Origin: SAR116 cluster bacterium AG-390-L20 | Lineage (GTDB): Bacteria > Pseudomonadota > Alphaproteobacteria > Puniceispirillales > Marisalimonadaceae | DNA length: 64,000 nt | Direction: 5' to 3' | NCBI GenBank assembly: GCA_003278095.1 | Contig: QCHB01000006.1 | Span: 1 to 64,000 of the forward strand | In this document: in pieces, positions 35,562-45,016 of the stretch | Layout of the letters: each line of letters opens with the position of its first letter | Numbering within the stretch: the first letter of the stretch is position 1 | Position numbers and translations under genes: made by a program | Notes under the pieces: model-generated | Databases searched by the model: none | The model's input: only the letters and a program-made list of their open reading frames with translations | What the model was told of the DNA's origin: nothing

Positions 35562-35906
35562 ATGCTAGGAAAAATAAACGACACTGAAACTGAGAAATCA
35601 GTTATTTCAAAAGATATGAAAATAAAAGGTAAGATTTCTGCTGATGGTGGTTTAGTCTTATTAGGATCAGTCGTAGGAGATATAAAGTGTCACAGTTTAT
35701 CTGTTGAAGATACTGGTTCATTAAAAGGTAATATAGATGCTGATGTAGTTACCATTTCAGGAAAATGTGATGGGCAAGTATCAGGAGATGTTATTTCAAT
35801 AAAATCTACTGGTAAAATTTCTGGTGAAGTTTTTTATGAAAATATTTCCATTGAAGAAGGAGCTGTAGTTGAAGCTCAAATTGGTAAAAGAAAAAGTAAA
35901 AACTAG
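35562..35906 (+). CDS. Bactofilin (first of three)
   Basis: 114 residues. Right-handed beta-helix with repeating short strands separated by glycine turns: KIKGKISADGGLVLLGSVVGDI, GSLKGNIDADVVTISGKCDGQV, GKISGEVFYENISIEEGAVVEA. The conserved MKIKGKI entry and the basic tail KRKSKN are present. Bactofilins polymerise without nucleotide into filaments that position cell-wall enzymes. AGAGGAT precedes the ATG. Eleven bases separate it from the second copy. Confidence 0.9.
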   Translation: MLGKINDTETEKSVISKDMKIKGKISADGGLVLLGSVVGDIKCHSLSVEDTGSLKGNIDADVVTISGKCDGQVSGDVISIKSTGKISGEVFYENISIEEGAVVEAQIGKRKSKN

Positions 35907-35917
35907 GGAGATTATTT

Positions 35918-36301
35918 ATGGCTAACAAACAAGCAATATTAGGATCAGGAGCCCGCTTTAGTGGAAAAATATCTAATGCCAGATCAATAGAAATAAATGG
36001 ATACGTTGAAGCTGACTTGACAACTGAAAAGGTTACAATTGGATCATCTGGTAAGTTTCTTGGTTCTGTAGATTCTGAGCTAGTCGTTATTGCTGGTGAA
36101 TACGAGGGTAAAATGCAAGCTGATAGTGTTTGGCTTACAGAAACATCACGTATAAGTGGTGAAGTACATTATAAATCTTTACAAATGGATAGAGGAGCAG
36201 CTTTAAATTGTAGGGTAGTCCATAATTGGAACGAAGCTGAAACAAATAATGTAGATGAAAAAGAAGAGAATGAGGAAGATGCTCAGGAAGAGCAATCTTA
36301 G
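35918..36301 (+). CDS. Bactofilin (second of three)
   Basis: 127 residues. Starts with AILGSGARFSGKISNARSIEINGYVEA, the bactofilin beta-helix pattern, then GKFLGSVDSELVVIAGEYEGKM and SRISGEVHYKSLQMDRGAALNC. It differs from its neighbour in a strongly acidic C-terminal tail (Glu/Asp/Asn, last 20 residues) in place of a basic one. The complementary tail charges suggest co-assembly, which is inference. GGGAG lies upstream. Confidence 0.9.
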   Translation: MANKQAILGSGARFSGKISNARSIEINGYVEADLTTEKVTIGSSGKFLGSVDSELVVIAGEYEGKMQADSVWLTETSRISGEVHYKSLQMDRGAALNCRVVHNWNEAETNNVDEKEENEEDAQEEQS

Positions 36302-36334
36302 TAAAATTAATTAAGAAATTTATAAGGATTTATT

Positions 36335-36649
36335 ATGAGTGAAGTTACATACATATCAGAAGAATTAGTTATGGAAGGTAACCTTGATTCTGCGGGATCG
36401 TCTGTTGTTGTCGCTGGAAGATTTAAGGGAGAATTAAGGGCTAAAGATGTTCTATTAGAGGCTAATAGTATATTTGACGGTAATCTAGTTGCTGATAAAG
36501 TTACTTTGGGTGGTCTAGTAAAAGGTGAGGTGGCAGCTAATGTTTTGAATGTGGCTAGTAGCGCTAAAATTGAAGGTAATTTGAAAACTAATGCTCTTTC
36601 CATAGATCTTGGTGCAGAAGTATCTGGAAGCATAACTAGGATATCTTAA
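36335..36649 (+). CDS. Bactofilin (third of three)
   Basis: 104 residues, the shortest copy, with almost no tails: VTYISEELVMEGNLDSAGSS, GRFKGELRAKDVLLEANSIF, GLVKGEVAANVLNVASSAKIEGNLKT, GAEVSGSIT. Thirty-three bases after the second bactofilin, with TAAGGA upstream. Three different tandem copies indicate a mixed or switchable filament rather than simple redundancy. Confidence 0.88.
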   Translation: MSEVTYISEELVMEGNLDSAGSSVVVAGRFKGELRAKDVLLEANSIFDGNLVADKVTLGGLVKGEVAANVLNVASSAKIEGNLKTNALSIDLGAEVSGSITRIS

Positions 36650-36671
36650 ATAATTTAAATAGGCTTGTATC

Positions 36672-36938
36672 TCAATTACTCAAGGTTGTTTTTATACAGT
36701 CTTGAAAAAATTCTTTTGTATCAACTTCTCCAGTTAATTGGGCAAGCTTCATAGCAGCATATCTTCCAGCAGCTAAGGCAACAGCAAGTTCATCTCTTTC
36801 GTCAACAGACGCTTGACAAAGATAATCTTCTATATCGTCCCTAATTTTTATTAATTTTTGTTCATAAACTTTATGTTCATAAATTTTATTCCTACTATCA
36901 TTTATATTTGAAAAGTTTAGTTTGACTATTTGACCCAT
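36672..36938 (-). CDS. Hypothetical small soluble protein
   Basis: 88 residues, helical. Core DDIEDYLCQASVDERDELAVALAAGRYAAMKLAQLTG looks like a compact helical bundle. It is well conserved in composition and unlike random frame shadow, but I cannot name the family. AGG with seven-base spacing precedes the ATG. Convergent with the third bactofilin and divergent from the hydrolase. Confidence 0.65.
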   Translation of the reverse strand: MGQIVKLNFSNINDSRNKIYEHKVYEQKLIKIRDDIEDYLCQASVDERDELAVALAAGRYAAMKLAQLTGEVDTKEFFQDCIKTTLSN

Positions 36939-37034
36939 TTTAAACCTATTAAGTTTCCATTAAAATCACATATACATTACGACAGATTTATCATAATTTT
37001 AAATTCTTATTTAACTATTTCAAAAGTTATTAAT

Positions 37035-37856
37035 ATGATCAATTTCGAAATATACCAAAGTGGAAAAATAAAAGAGTATAACAAAAATATTAAATTGTTA
37101 ATTGCAGAGCAAAATAATACATTATTTATTTTCCACGGTCTTTATGGAAGAGGAAAAAATTGGCAATCTTTTGCAAAAAAGATAAGTCAAAATGAAGAAA
37201 TTTTAGTTTTTACAGTTGACTTAAGAAATCATGGTGGGAATATTTTTAAGGAAAACATGTCCTATAATCTAATGATGGAAGATATTTTTCATTTATTTAA
37301 TTATCTAGATATAGAGAAAACTAACTTGTTAGGTCATTCTATGGGTGGAAAATTGGCAATGTTAATTACCTTATTAAAACCGCACTACATAAATAAATTA
37401 ATTATAGCCGATATTGCTCCAATTAATTATCCCAATGATAATCAAGATATAATTAACGCATTGTTTAATTTAGATATAAATTTAGTTAGAAATAGAAATC
37501 ATGCTGATGAATTACTATCAAACGAAATCGAACCAAAATTTTTAAGGTCTTTCTTGTTACAAAATATAAAACTTGGTGATAGAAAATATAAATGGACGAT
37601 AAATCTGACTGCAATAAAAAAAGCAATGAATGATTTACGATCATTTCCTAAAATTGATAAAAATAAAAATGTTGATACAAAATCATTATGTATTTATGGA
37701 CAAAAAAGTGATTATGTTAATGAAAATCATTTTAAAATTTTTAAAAATTTTTTTTCAAACGTTTTATTTCATGAAATTCAAAATGCAGGACATTTTTTAC
37801 ATATTGAAAACCCTGATGAATTTTATGAAGTTTCAAAAAATTTTCTTAAATATTAG
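37035..37856 (+). CDS. Alpha/beta hydrolase (YbfF/esterase-like)
   Basis: 273 residues from the chosen start. FIFHGLYGRGKNWQSF supplies the oxyanion region, VDLRNHGGN the next loop, the nucleophile Ser lies in LLGHSMGGKLAM and the catalytic His in NAGHFLHIENP. The pattern of HGL-x-G, VDLRNHG and GHSMGGK fits the YbfF/ABHD11 esterase branch. A longer in-frame start at 36930 is rejected because it adds non-homologous residues and overlaps the divergent gene. Substrate unknown. Confidence 0.82.
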   Translation: MINFEIYQSGKIKEYNKNIKLLIAEQNNTLFIFHGLYGRGKNWQSFAKKISQNEEILVFTVDLRNHGGNIFKENMSYNLMMEDIFHLFNYLDIEKTNLLGHSMGGKLAMLITLLKPHYINKLIIADIAPINYPNDNQDIINALFNLDINLVRNRNHADELLSNEIEPKFLRSFLLQNIKLGDRKYKWTINLTAIKKAMNDLRSFPKIDKNKNVDTKSLCIYGQKSDYVNENHFKIFKNFFSNVLFHEIQNAGHFLHIENPDEFYEVSKNFLKY

Positions 37857-37901
37857 TTATATAATGTTGTTTCAAATTTATAAAAAATGTATTAGGTAAC
37901 C

Positions 37902-38780
37902 ATGATAAATAAAATTGAAACACATGTTTTAAAATTATCCTGTAGGGACCAAATAGGAATTGTTTCCAAAATTTCTACTTTACTAGCAGATTCTAGATGT
38001 AATATTGTTGAGTCTAAACAATTTACAGACCACCAGAACGGAAGTTTTTTTATTAGGCAAAGTTTTACACTTCATGATCCAAATATATTGGCAAAATTAG
38101 AGTATAATTTAAATTTGTTATCAAAGGAATTAAATGCAGAATTTTTCCTAGGTGAAATTGAAAGTTCTATGAATACGATAATGATGGTTTCAAAATTTGA
38201 CCACTGCTTAAATGATCTTCTTTTTCGAATAAGAAGCAAATCACTTAATTTAAATGTTAAAGCAATTATTTCAAATCATAAAATAGCTGAAGATATTGCC
38301 AGGTTTTCTAAAATACCTTTTTATTTTTTGCCCATTAATAAAACAAATAAAGAAAATCAAGAAATTAAGATTAAAGAAATCATATATAATAATGACATAC
38401 AATTAATAGTATTAGCAAGGTATATGCAAGTACTCTCCGAAGATTTTACAAATGAATATGAGGGAAAGATTATTAATATTCACCATAGTTTTTTGCCTAG
38501 TTTTAAAGGGGCAAAACCTTATCATCAGGCCTATGAAAGAGGTGTTAAAGTTATTGGCGCGACAGCTCATTACGTTACAAAAGAATTAGATGAAGGACCT
38601 ATAATTGAACAGGACACACAAGAAGTTGACCATGAAATGATGCCTAATGATTTAGTTTCAATGGGAAGAGATATAGAAGCAAGGGTTCTCTATAGAGCAT
38701 TAAAAGCTCATTCGGAAAATAGAGTTTTTTTGAATGGTAAAAGAACAATAGTTTTTAAAGGACAAAGAGTTTTGGGATGA
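37902..38780 (+). CDS. purU: Formyltetrahydrofolate deformylase
   Basis: 292 residues. N-terminal ACT domain (KLSCRDQIGIVSKISTLLAD) followed by the formyltransferase fold with the catalytic Asn-His-Asp set: INIHHSFLPSFKGAKPYHQA, and TAHYVTKELDEGPIIEQD. It releases formate from 10-formyl-THF and balances one-carbon pools; in marine Alphaproteobacteria it often accompanies methylated-compound oxidation (known association, not shown here). Overlaps trxB by 4 bases. Confidence 0.94.
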   Translation: MINKIETHVLKLSCRDQIGIVSKISTLLADSRCNIVESKQFTDHQNGSFFIRQSFTLHDPNILAKLEYNLNLLSKELNAEFFLGEIESSMNTIMMVSKFDHCLNDLLFRIRSKSLNLNVKAIISNHKIAEDIARFSKIPFYFLPINKTNKENQEIKIKEIIYNNDIQLIVLARYMQVLSEDFTNEYEGKIINIHHSFLPSFKGAKPYHQAYERGVKVIGATAHYVTKELDEGPIIEQDTQEVDHEMMPNDLVSMGRDIEARVLYRALKAHSENRVFLNGKRTIVFKGQRVLG

Positions 38781-39712
38781 AAAATCAAATGGAAAAAGTT
38801 GTTATAATTGGTTCTGGTGCTGCAGGGCTTACCGCAGCTATTTATGCCGCTAGGGCAAATTTGAAGCCTTTAGTTGTAGAAGGAATCCAGCCTGGGGGTC
38901 AATTAACAATTACGACTGATGTCGAAAACTATCCTGGCTATGCTGATGTTGTTCAAGGACCTTGGATGATGGAACAAATGAGGACACAAGCCTTAAATGT
39001 TGGAGCGCGGATAATAAATGATGTTGTTGTTCATGTTGATTTTAAAAAAGATAGTAAAACTATTTCATTAGACTCAAAAAGCATATTGTATGCAAATACA
39101 GTCATCATAGCTACGGGTGCTCAAGCTAAGTGGTTAGGTCTTGAAAGTGAAAATAAATTTAACGGAAAAGGAGTTTCTGCATGTGCTACATGTGATGGTT
39201 TTTTCTATAGAAATAAAGAAGTTGCTGTTATTGGGGGTGGTAATACAGCTGTTGAAGAGGCTTTATATTTATCCAATATTTGTTCAAAGGTAATGTTAAT
39301 TCATAGACGAGATGAACTAAAAGCAGAAAAAATTTTGCAAGAAAGACTTTTTGCAAAGGAGAATATAAATGTTATTTGGAATAATATTGTAACTGAAATA
39401 TTAGGAGACGAAAAGGGAGTTAATTCATTAGAAATTCAGGATAAAAATTTAGACAAAACTGAGATAATTAAAGTTGAAGGTGTTTTTATCGCTATTGGAC
39501 ACAGTCCTTCAACTGAGCCATTTAAAGGAGTTCTTGAAATGGATGAAGAAGGTTATATTGTTTCTCAAAAACCTGGAACATCTATAACGAATATCGAAGG
39601 TGTTTTTGCAGCTGGTGATTGCGTTGACAAAATTTATCGACAAGCAGTAACAGCCGCAGGTATGGGTTGTATGGCAGCTCTAGATGCTGAAAAATGGATG
39701 CAAAATCAATGA
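38777..39712 (+). CDS. trxB: Thioredoxin reductase
   Basis: 311 residues. FAD motif VVIIGSGAAGLTAAIYAARAN, redox pair in SACATCDGFFY, NADPH motif VAVIGGGNTAVEEALYL, and C-terminal FAD contact GVFAAGDCVDKIYRQAVTAAGMG. It reduces thioredoxin with NADPH. ATGA overlap with purU implies co-transcription. An ATG at codon 5 is a possible alternative start. Confidence 0.95.
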   Translation: MKNQMEKVVIIGSGAAGLTAAIYAARANLKPLVVEGIQPGGQLTITTDVENYPGYADVVQGPWMMEQMRTQALNVGARIINDVVVHVDFKKDSKTISLDSKSILYANTVIIATGAQAKWLGLESENKFNGKGVSACATCDGFFYRNKEVAVIGGGNTAVEEALYLSNICSKVMLIHRRDELKAEKILQERLFAKENINVIWNNIVTEILGDEKGVNSLEIQDKNLDKTEIIKVEGVFIAIGHSPSTEPFKGVLEMDEEGYIVSQKPGTSITNIEGVFAAGDCVDKIYRQAVTAAGMGCMAALDAEKWMQNQ

Positions 39713-39715
39713 TTT

Positions 39716-40594
39716 TTATTCATTAAGATTAATTAATTCCATTATTTCATATACCAAAGACGCTACTGTAAAATCATAAGCAATAAAATTTTTTATTGGA
39801 GAGAATTCGACAACGTCAAACCCTACAACTTCTCGGCCTTTAATAAGTTCTTTGATTAAATTTAGACTTTCATAATATCCTAAACCTCCTGGAACAGGGG
39901 TACCTGTTGCTGGCATAACAGAGGGATCTAATCCGTCCACATCAAATGATAGATATACTTTTTTTGGAAAATTTAAAGGTAATTTAAATTTCTTTTTATA
40001 ATAAATATCCTGTGCATCCAAAAATAAAACTTTGAAAATTTTTCTATTTTCAACTTCTTCTTCACTTAATGCACGCACTCCCAACTGTGCAATTTTATAT
40101 TTTTCATTACCAAGAAGATACATTACGCTAGCGTGTGAATGAACTTCATTTCCATAATTTTGTCTCAAATCAGCATGGGCATCAATTTGTATTATCCCAA
40201 TATCATCTTTGTTATGTAAATCTAATCCTTTGAAAATACCGTTAACTGCACCATAAGTAATTCCATGTTCGCCGCCTAATGTGACGGGTATCTTGTTTTG
40301 CTTGCTTATTTTTTTAGTAATATTTTCAATATCACTCATAATCACTTTTAATGGTTTATTGCAATTTAAAAGTGGATGTGTGTGTATTCCGTGGACGCAT
40401 GGTATGCTTTGACCAGTATACCGTTCTAATTCATTACTTGCCTTAATAATGGCTTGAGGCCCCTTAGAGGTACCTTTACCATATGACACTGTTTTTTCTA
40501 ATGGGACTGGCACAATATGAAATTTAGCTTTATCTTTATTTTTTTCTTCTAAAGAAAGCTCTGAGTTTAAAAAGTGATTATTTTTATTATCCAT
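39716..40594 (-). CDS. speB: Agmatinase
   Basis: 292 residues, ureohydrolase family. Binuclear manganese ligands are visible in GGEHGITYGAV, IDAHADLRQNYG and LSFDVDGLDPSVMPATGTP. It converts agmatine to putrescine and urea. The gene is last in the minus-strand unit speA, carboxyspermidine dehydrogenase, carboxyspermidine decarboxylase, speB, so it supplies the putrescine used by its neighbours. Arginase or guanidinobutyrase is less likely given the adjacent arginine decarboxylase. Confidence 0.9.
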   Translation of the reverse strand: MDNKNNHFLNSELSLEEKNKDKAKFHIVPVPLEKTVSYGKGTSKGPQAIIKASNELERYTGQSIPCVHGIHTHPLLNCNKPLKVIMSDIENITKKISKQNKIPVTLGGEHGITYGAVNGIFKGLDLHNKDDIGIIQIDAHADLRQNYGNEVHSHASVMYLLGNEKYKIAQLGVRALSEEEVENRKIFKVLFLDAQDIYYKKKFKLPLNFPKKVYLSFDVDGLDPSVMPATGTPVPGGLGYYESLNLIKELIKGREVVGFDVVEFSPIKNFIAYDFTVASLVYEIMELINLNE

Positions 40595-40607
40595 AATTTA
40601 TAAGCTC

Positions 40608-41783
40608 TTATGACAATCTATTTTCAAAGTCTTTAAATGAAAAGCTTTTAACAATTTTTAAATCGTCTGTTTCACTATCCCAGATTGCTATAGATGGCAA
40701 TTTTACACCATTAAAAAAACTAGTTTTTACCATAGTATAATGTGCTTGATCTAGTAGAGCTATCCTTTCTCCTATTTTTGGAATATCATTAAAATTATAT
40801 TCACCAATTATATCACCAGCCAGACAACTAGGTCCTCCTAAAATAATTTTATGTCCTTTATCTGGTTCGTTAAGAAGAGCAGGTCTATATGGTGATTCAA
40901 TTACGTCTGGAATGTGTGATGTGGCACTTATATCTGTAATTGCAATATTTGGAGATAGTGGATTGCTAGGTTTGAAAAAATCGAGTATTTCTCCGACTAA
41001 AACACCACTATCTAAAACCACTGCTTCTCCAGGCTCAATATATATTTGGCAATTTGTCTCATTAGAAACTTTTTTCAAAAAATATTTTAGTTCATTAAGC
41101 TGATAATCTTTTCTTGTGATATGATGTCCACCACCTAAATTTATCCATTTTATATTAGTAATTATGGGTGTTAGTGAATTTTTTAATTCATTCCATGTAT
41201 TTTCTAAGGGTTTAAAATTTTGTTCGCATAATGAATGAAAATGAATTCCATCAATTTTGTCTATATCGTAATTAATTAAATCTTTTAAATGTACACCTAA
41301 ACGAGAATTAATTCCTGCAGAACTATACTTATTAATTTCAACTTCTGAATAGATTGGGTTAATTCTTATCCCAACTTCGTTATTATATTTTTTAGAGATA
41401 TCATAAAAAGTATTGATTTGGTTAAATGAATTAAAAATAATATGGTCAGATATTTTAGAAATTTCATCAAATTCATCTTTTTTAAATCCAGGTGAATATG
41501 TGCTGATTTCCCCTTTAAAATATTTATTTGCCAACTTTGCTTCATATAAACTTGAACAACATGAACCATCTAAGTATTCTGATATTAAGTCTGCAAGTGA
41601 AAAGGTTGAAAAAGCTTTCAAAGCAATCAGAATTTTTATGTTTGTTTCTTTTTTAAGTTCAAATAAAATTTCCAAGTTATTTTGTAATGCTATTTTGTCT
41701 ATTACAAAGCACGGACTTGGCAATCTTTTGAAATCAAGTTTATTAAAATTTTTAGGGTTTCCACCCATTGTTTGTAACATCAT
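40608..41783 (-). CDS. nspC: Carboxynorspermidine/carboxyspermidine decarboxylase
   Basis: 391 residues, PLP-dependent decarboxylase of the alanine-racemase fold. It has the PLP lysine in NIKILIALKAFSTF, SCCSSLYEAKLA, the HFHSLCEQ segment and NLGGGHHITRKDYQ, and ends LAGDIIGEY...DQAHYTMVKTSFFNG as NspC does. It converts carboxyspermidine to spermidine (or the nor-form). It is 5 bases after the dehydrogenase gene. The starts at 41783 and 41780 are equally possible. Confidence 0.9.
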   Translation of the reverse strand: MMLQTMGGNPKNFNKLDFKRLPSPCFVIDKIALQNNLEILFELKKETNIKILIALKAFSTFSLADLISEYLDGSCCSSLYEAKLANKYFKGEISTYSPGFKKDEFDEISKISDHIIFNSFNQINTFYDISKKYNNEVGIRINPIYSEVEINKYSSAGINSRLGVHLKDLINYDIDKIDGIHFHSLCEQNFKPLENTWNELKNSLTPIITNIKWINLGGGHHITRKDYQLNELKYFLKKVSNETNCQIYIEPGEAVVLDSGVLVGEILDFFKPSNPLSPNIAITDISATSHIPDVIESPYRPALLNEPDKGHKIILGGPSCLAGDIIGEYNFNDIPKIGERIALLDQAHYTMVKTSFFNGVKLPSIAIWDSETDDLKIVKSFSFKDFENRLS

Positions 41784-41788
41784 AAACT

Positions 41789-42994
41789 CTAAAAATTCAG
41801 ACTATCGTTTAATTGAATAGTTTTAGTGGGTAACCCATGTTGATTAAGAAGTTTCATAAATGGATCTGGATTAAATTGTTCTATATTCCATACACCAGGT
41901 CTTAACCATTTTTTTTGTAGCATCAACAGTGCTCCAATCATTGCAGGAACACCAGTTGTGTATGAAACTGCTTGACTTCCAACTTCATCATAGCAATCTT
42001 CGTGATTACATATATTATAAGTATAAAATGTTTTTTCTATATTATTTTTTCTACCAGTAATAATAGTACCAATACATGTTTTACCCTTTGTTGTTTCCCC
42101 AAGACTACCAGGATCTGGAAGAACGGTTTTTAAAAATTGTAATGGGACTATCTCAACTCCATTATAATTTACGGGCAAAATTGATGTCATTCCAATATTT
42201 TTGAGTACTTCAAGATGCTTTAAATAGTTTTCGCCAAAAGTCATCCAAAACCTAGCTCTTTTTATTTCCGGAAAATGTTTGATAAGACTCTCTAATTCTT
42301 CGTGATACATGAGATACATATTCTTATGACCAATTTCAGGAAAATTAAATGATACTTTATTTTTTAGGGCAGGACCAATTTTCCATTGTTTATCTTCCCA
42401 GTATTTACTATTAGATGTTACTTCTCGAATATTGATTTCTGGATTAAAATTTGTAGCAAATGGATGGCCATGATCTCCATCATTGCAGTCTAGAATGTCT
42501 AAACTATCTATGCAATCAAGATAATGTTTTTTAGTATAAGCAGTAAAAACGTTAGTTACGCCAGGATCAAAGCCAGATCCTAAAAGTGCCATAATTCCTT
42601 TTTCTTCAAAACTTTTCATATAATCCCATTGCCACTTATATTCAAATTTTGCTTCATCTTTTGGCTCATAATTGGCAGTGTCTAAATAATGTGTTTTTGT
42701 AATAAGACAAGCATCCATTATATTAAGATCTTGATAAGGAAGTGCTAGATTGACTACTAAAAAGGGTTTAAACTTGTTGATTATAGAGACAGTTTCATTA
42801 ACATTATCAGCATCTAACTCTAAAATTGTAATATTGACTTTATATTTTGTTTTCACACTATTTTTAATTTTTAAGCATTTATCCAAAGTTCTACTGGCTA
42901 AAATTATGTTAGTAAAAACTTTTGTAAGTTTTGCCATTTTGTGAATAGTTACATGACTTACACCGCCTGCACCAATAACTAAAACACTTTGCAT
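41789..42994 (-). CDS. Carboxy(nor)spermidine dehydrogenase (saccharopine dehydrogenase family)
   Basis: 401 residues. N-terminal NAD(P) motif VLVIGAGGVSHVTIHKMAK, then LDTANYEPKDEAKFEYKWQW, LLGSGFDPGVTNVFTAY and DCNDGDHGHPFATNFNPEINIRE, all typical of the Lys1-like CASDH group. It reductively condenses aspartate semialdehyde with putrescine to carboxyspermidine. Position between speA and nspC fixes the role. The same branch can make carboxynorspermidine from diaminopropane, but the upstream speA/speB genes point to putrescine. Confidence 0.9.
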   Translation of the reverse strand: MQSVLVIGAGGVSHVTIHKMAKLTKVFTNIILASRTLDKCLKIKNSVKTKYKVNITILELDADNVNETVSIINKFKPFLVVNLALPYQDLNIMDACLITKTHYLDTANYEPKDEAKFEYKWQWDYMKSFEEKGIMALLGSGFDPGVTNVFTAYTKKHYLDCIDSLDILDCNDGDHGHPFATNFNPEINIREVTSNSKYWEDKQWKIGPALKNKVSFNFPEIGHKNMYLMYHEELESLIKHFPEIKRARFWMTFGENYLKHLEVLKNIGMTSILPVNYNGVEIVPLQFLKTVLPDPGSLGETTKGKTCIGTIITGRKNNIEKTFYTYNICNHEDCYDEVGSQAVSYTTGVPAMIGALLMLQKKWLRPGVWNIEQFNPDPFMKLLNQHGLPTKTIQLNDSLNF

Positions 42995-43022
42995 TTAAAT
43001 CTCCTAAAATATTAGCAATTTA

Positions 43023-44900
43023 TTATTTTTCAAAATAGGTGTAACCAGATATTGATTCTTTAAAAGATTGGATCAATTGCTTCCTCTCAGTTAAGGATAA
43101 GTCTCTACTTCTAACAGCATCTTCCACTATACGCTTAAATCTATTTAAAATATCTTTTGGTTCATACTCAACATATGATAATACTTCGGAAATAGTGTCA
43201 CCTTCTTGTTCATGCAATAGCTGATAATTACCATTTTCTTTTAATTTTATTGTAACTACATTTGTATCACCAAACAAATTATGAAGGTCACCTAAAGTTT
43301 CTTGATATGCGCCTATATAAAAAACACCTAAAAAATAATCTTCATTATCTTTAATACTGTGAAGTGGTAAAGTGTTTGAAACACCATCTTTCAGAACAAA
43401 TTTATTTATAATGCCGTCACTGTCACAAGTAATGTCATTTAAAATAACTCTTCTGTCAGGATATTCGTGATGTTTTTGTATTGGTGCTATTGGATGAATT
43501 TGATCTATAGCCCAAACATCTGGAAGACTTTGGAATAATGAAAAGTTACCGTGATAAATATCTGCCATATTATCAATTGAATCTTGAAGTTCTTCGGTTA
43601 TTTCTGTTGATGAAGAAAGAACCGTCTTAATTTTGTTTATAACATATAAATAGGTTTCCTCGGTCTTAGCCATATTAGGTAGATCGATTTGACCACTTCT
43701 GAAAAGGGCTCTTATCTCTTCTCTATAAAAGTTTAGATCATTCAAACATTCTTGTGCTCTTTCTAAACCTAGATATTCAGGAATTTGGATCATATTTTTG
43801 AGTAAAGGATGATCCTCTTCATTCATTGTTTGAGTTTTTTTACTATCAAAGTTAGTTGTTTCTAAAATATTGAAAATAAGCATTGAGCTAGACGCTATAC
43901 AAGCTCTGCCAGATTCAGTTATTATTGTTGGGTGAGCTATTTTGGATTGGTCAAGTTCATACTTAACTGTCTCTACTATATTTGTACAATATTCATCTAG
44001 GGAATAATTTATAGAATTAAAAGCAGATTTTTGTTCTCCAGTATAATCCACTCCTAAACCTCCACCAAGATCCAAATAGGTTAATGGCGCACCAAGTTTA
44101 CTCATTTCAGAAAAAAATCTACATGCTTCTTGAGTTGCTTTTCTTATCTCAATTATATCTGGTATCTGACTTCCAAGGTGTGAATGTTGTAAAATTAAGC
44201 AATTAAGGTAATCATATATTTTTAACTTATTTATGACTTCCATAACTTGTTCAACAGATAATCCAAATGCACTTCGATCGCCACTTGACTGTGACCAATT
44301 ACCGCTAACTTTATTAGTTAATTTCACCCTAATTCCAAGCAATGGACGGACGTTAAGTTCTTTAGAAATTTTAATTATAAGATCAAGTTCTCTTGGGCTT
44401 TCTAAAACTAAAATAGTCTTAAAACCAATTTTTATTGATAAAATTGCAAGATGAATAAATTCTCTATCCTTTATTCCATTACAAATTATTGTTGAGTTGG
44501 CTGATAGATCATGCGCTAAGGCTATTAATAATTCTGGTTTGGAACCAACTTCTAAACCAAAGTCAAATTCTTTACCGAACTCAACTATTCTATCAATCAC
44601 TTGAGCTTGTTGATTTACTTTTATAGGAAAAACACCTTTATATTCACCTTTGTATCTTATTTCTCTAATTGCCCTAAAAAAAGAGTTGTTAATTTGTTTT
44701 ATTCTAAATGCTAAGTAATCTGTAACTCTCAATAAAACTGGACAACTTATTCCTCTTTCATTCAGACTTTTGATAATTTCGATTAAGTCCGCTGGAGAAT
44801 TATCTGGATGAAATGGATTTTTAAGCCCAATATTTCCATTCTCAAGTATTTCAAGAATGTCATTGCCCCATTTTTTTATTCCATAAACATCATCATTCAT
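43023..44900 (-). CDS. speA: Biosynthetic arginine decarboxylase
   Basis: 625 residues, full length for SpeA. N-terminus VYGIKKWGNDILEILENGN, the PLP lysine in YKGVFPIKVNQQAQV, FGLEVGSKPELLIAL, GSQIPDI and YLDLGGGLGVDYTG. The C-terminal half includes FFLGVFYIGAYQETLGDLHNLFGDT. Produces agmatine from arginine. First gene of the four-gene polyamine operon, 28 bases before the dehydrogenase. No SAM decarboxylase or spermidine synthase is seen in the window. Confidence 0.95.
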   Translation of the reverse strand: MNDDVYGIKKWGNDILEILENGNIGLKNPFHPDNSPADLIEIIKSLNERGISCPVLLRVTDYLAFRIKQINNSFFRAIREIRYKGEYKGVFPIKVNQQAQVIDRIVEFGKEFDFGLEVGSKPELLIALAHDLSANSTIICNGIKDREFIHLAILSIKIGFKTILVLESPRELDLIIKISKELNVRPLLGIRVKLTNKVSGNWSQSSGDRSAFGLSVEQVMEVINKLKIYDYLNCLILQHSHLGSQIPDIIEIRKATQEACRFFSEMSKLGAPLTYLDLGGGLGVDYTGEQKSAFNSINYSLDEYCTNIVETVKYELDQSKIAHPTIITESGRACIASSSMLIFNILETTNFDSKKTQTMNEEDHPLLKNMIQIPEYLGLERAQECLNDLNFYREEIRALFRSGQIDLPNMAKTEETYLYVINKIKTVLSSSTEITEELQDSIDNMADIYHGNFSLFQSLPDVWAIDQIHPIAPIQKHHEYPDRRVILNDITCDSDGIINKFVLKDGVSNTLPLHSIKDNEDYFLGVFYIGAYQETLGDLHNLFGDTNVVTIKLKENGNYQLLHEQEGDTISEVLSYVEYEPKDILNRFKRIVEDAVRSRDLSLTERKQLIQSFKESISGYTYFEK

Positions 44901-45016
44901 ACTAAATTAACCTAAATAATTTAATAGTTTGATTATATTGCCATATAGAATTGGTCAAGTTATGGTTTAAATAAAATATGATATTTATAATATAAAAGCT
45001 CAAAAAAGAGGGTAGT

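Noticed and set aside
36930-37034. Longer hydrolase start giving 35 extra N-terminal residues
   Set aside because: The extension overlaps the divergent gene's start, has no ribosome-binding site and is unlike hydrolase N-termini.
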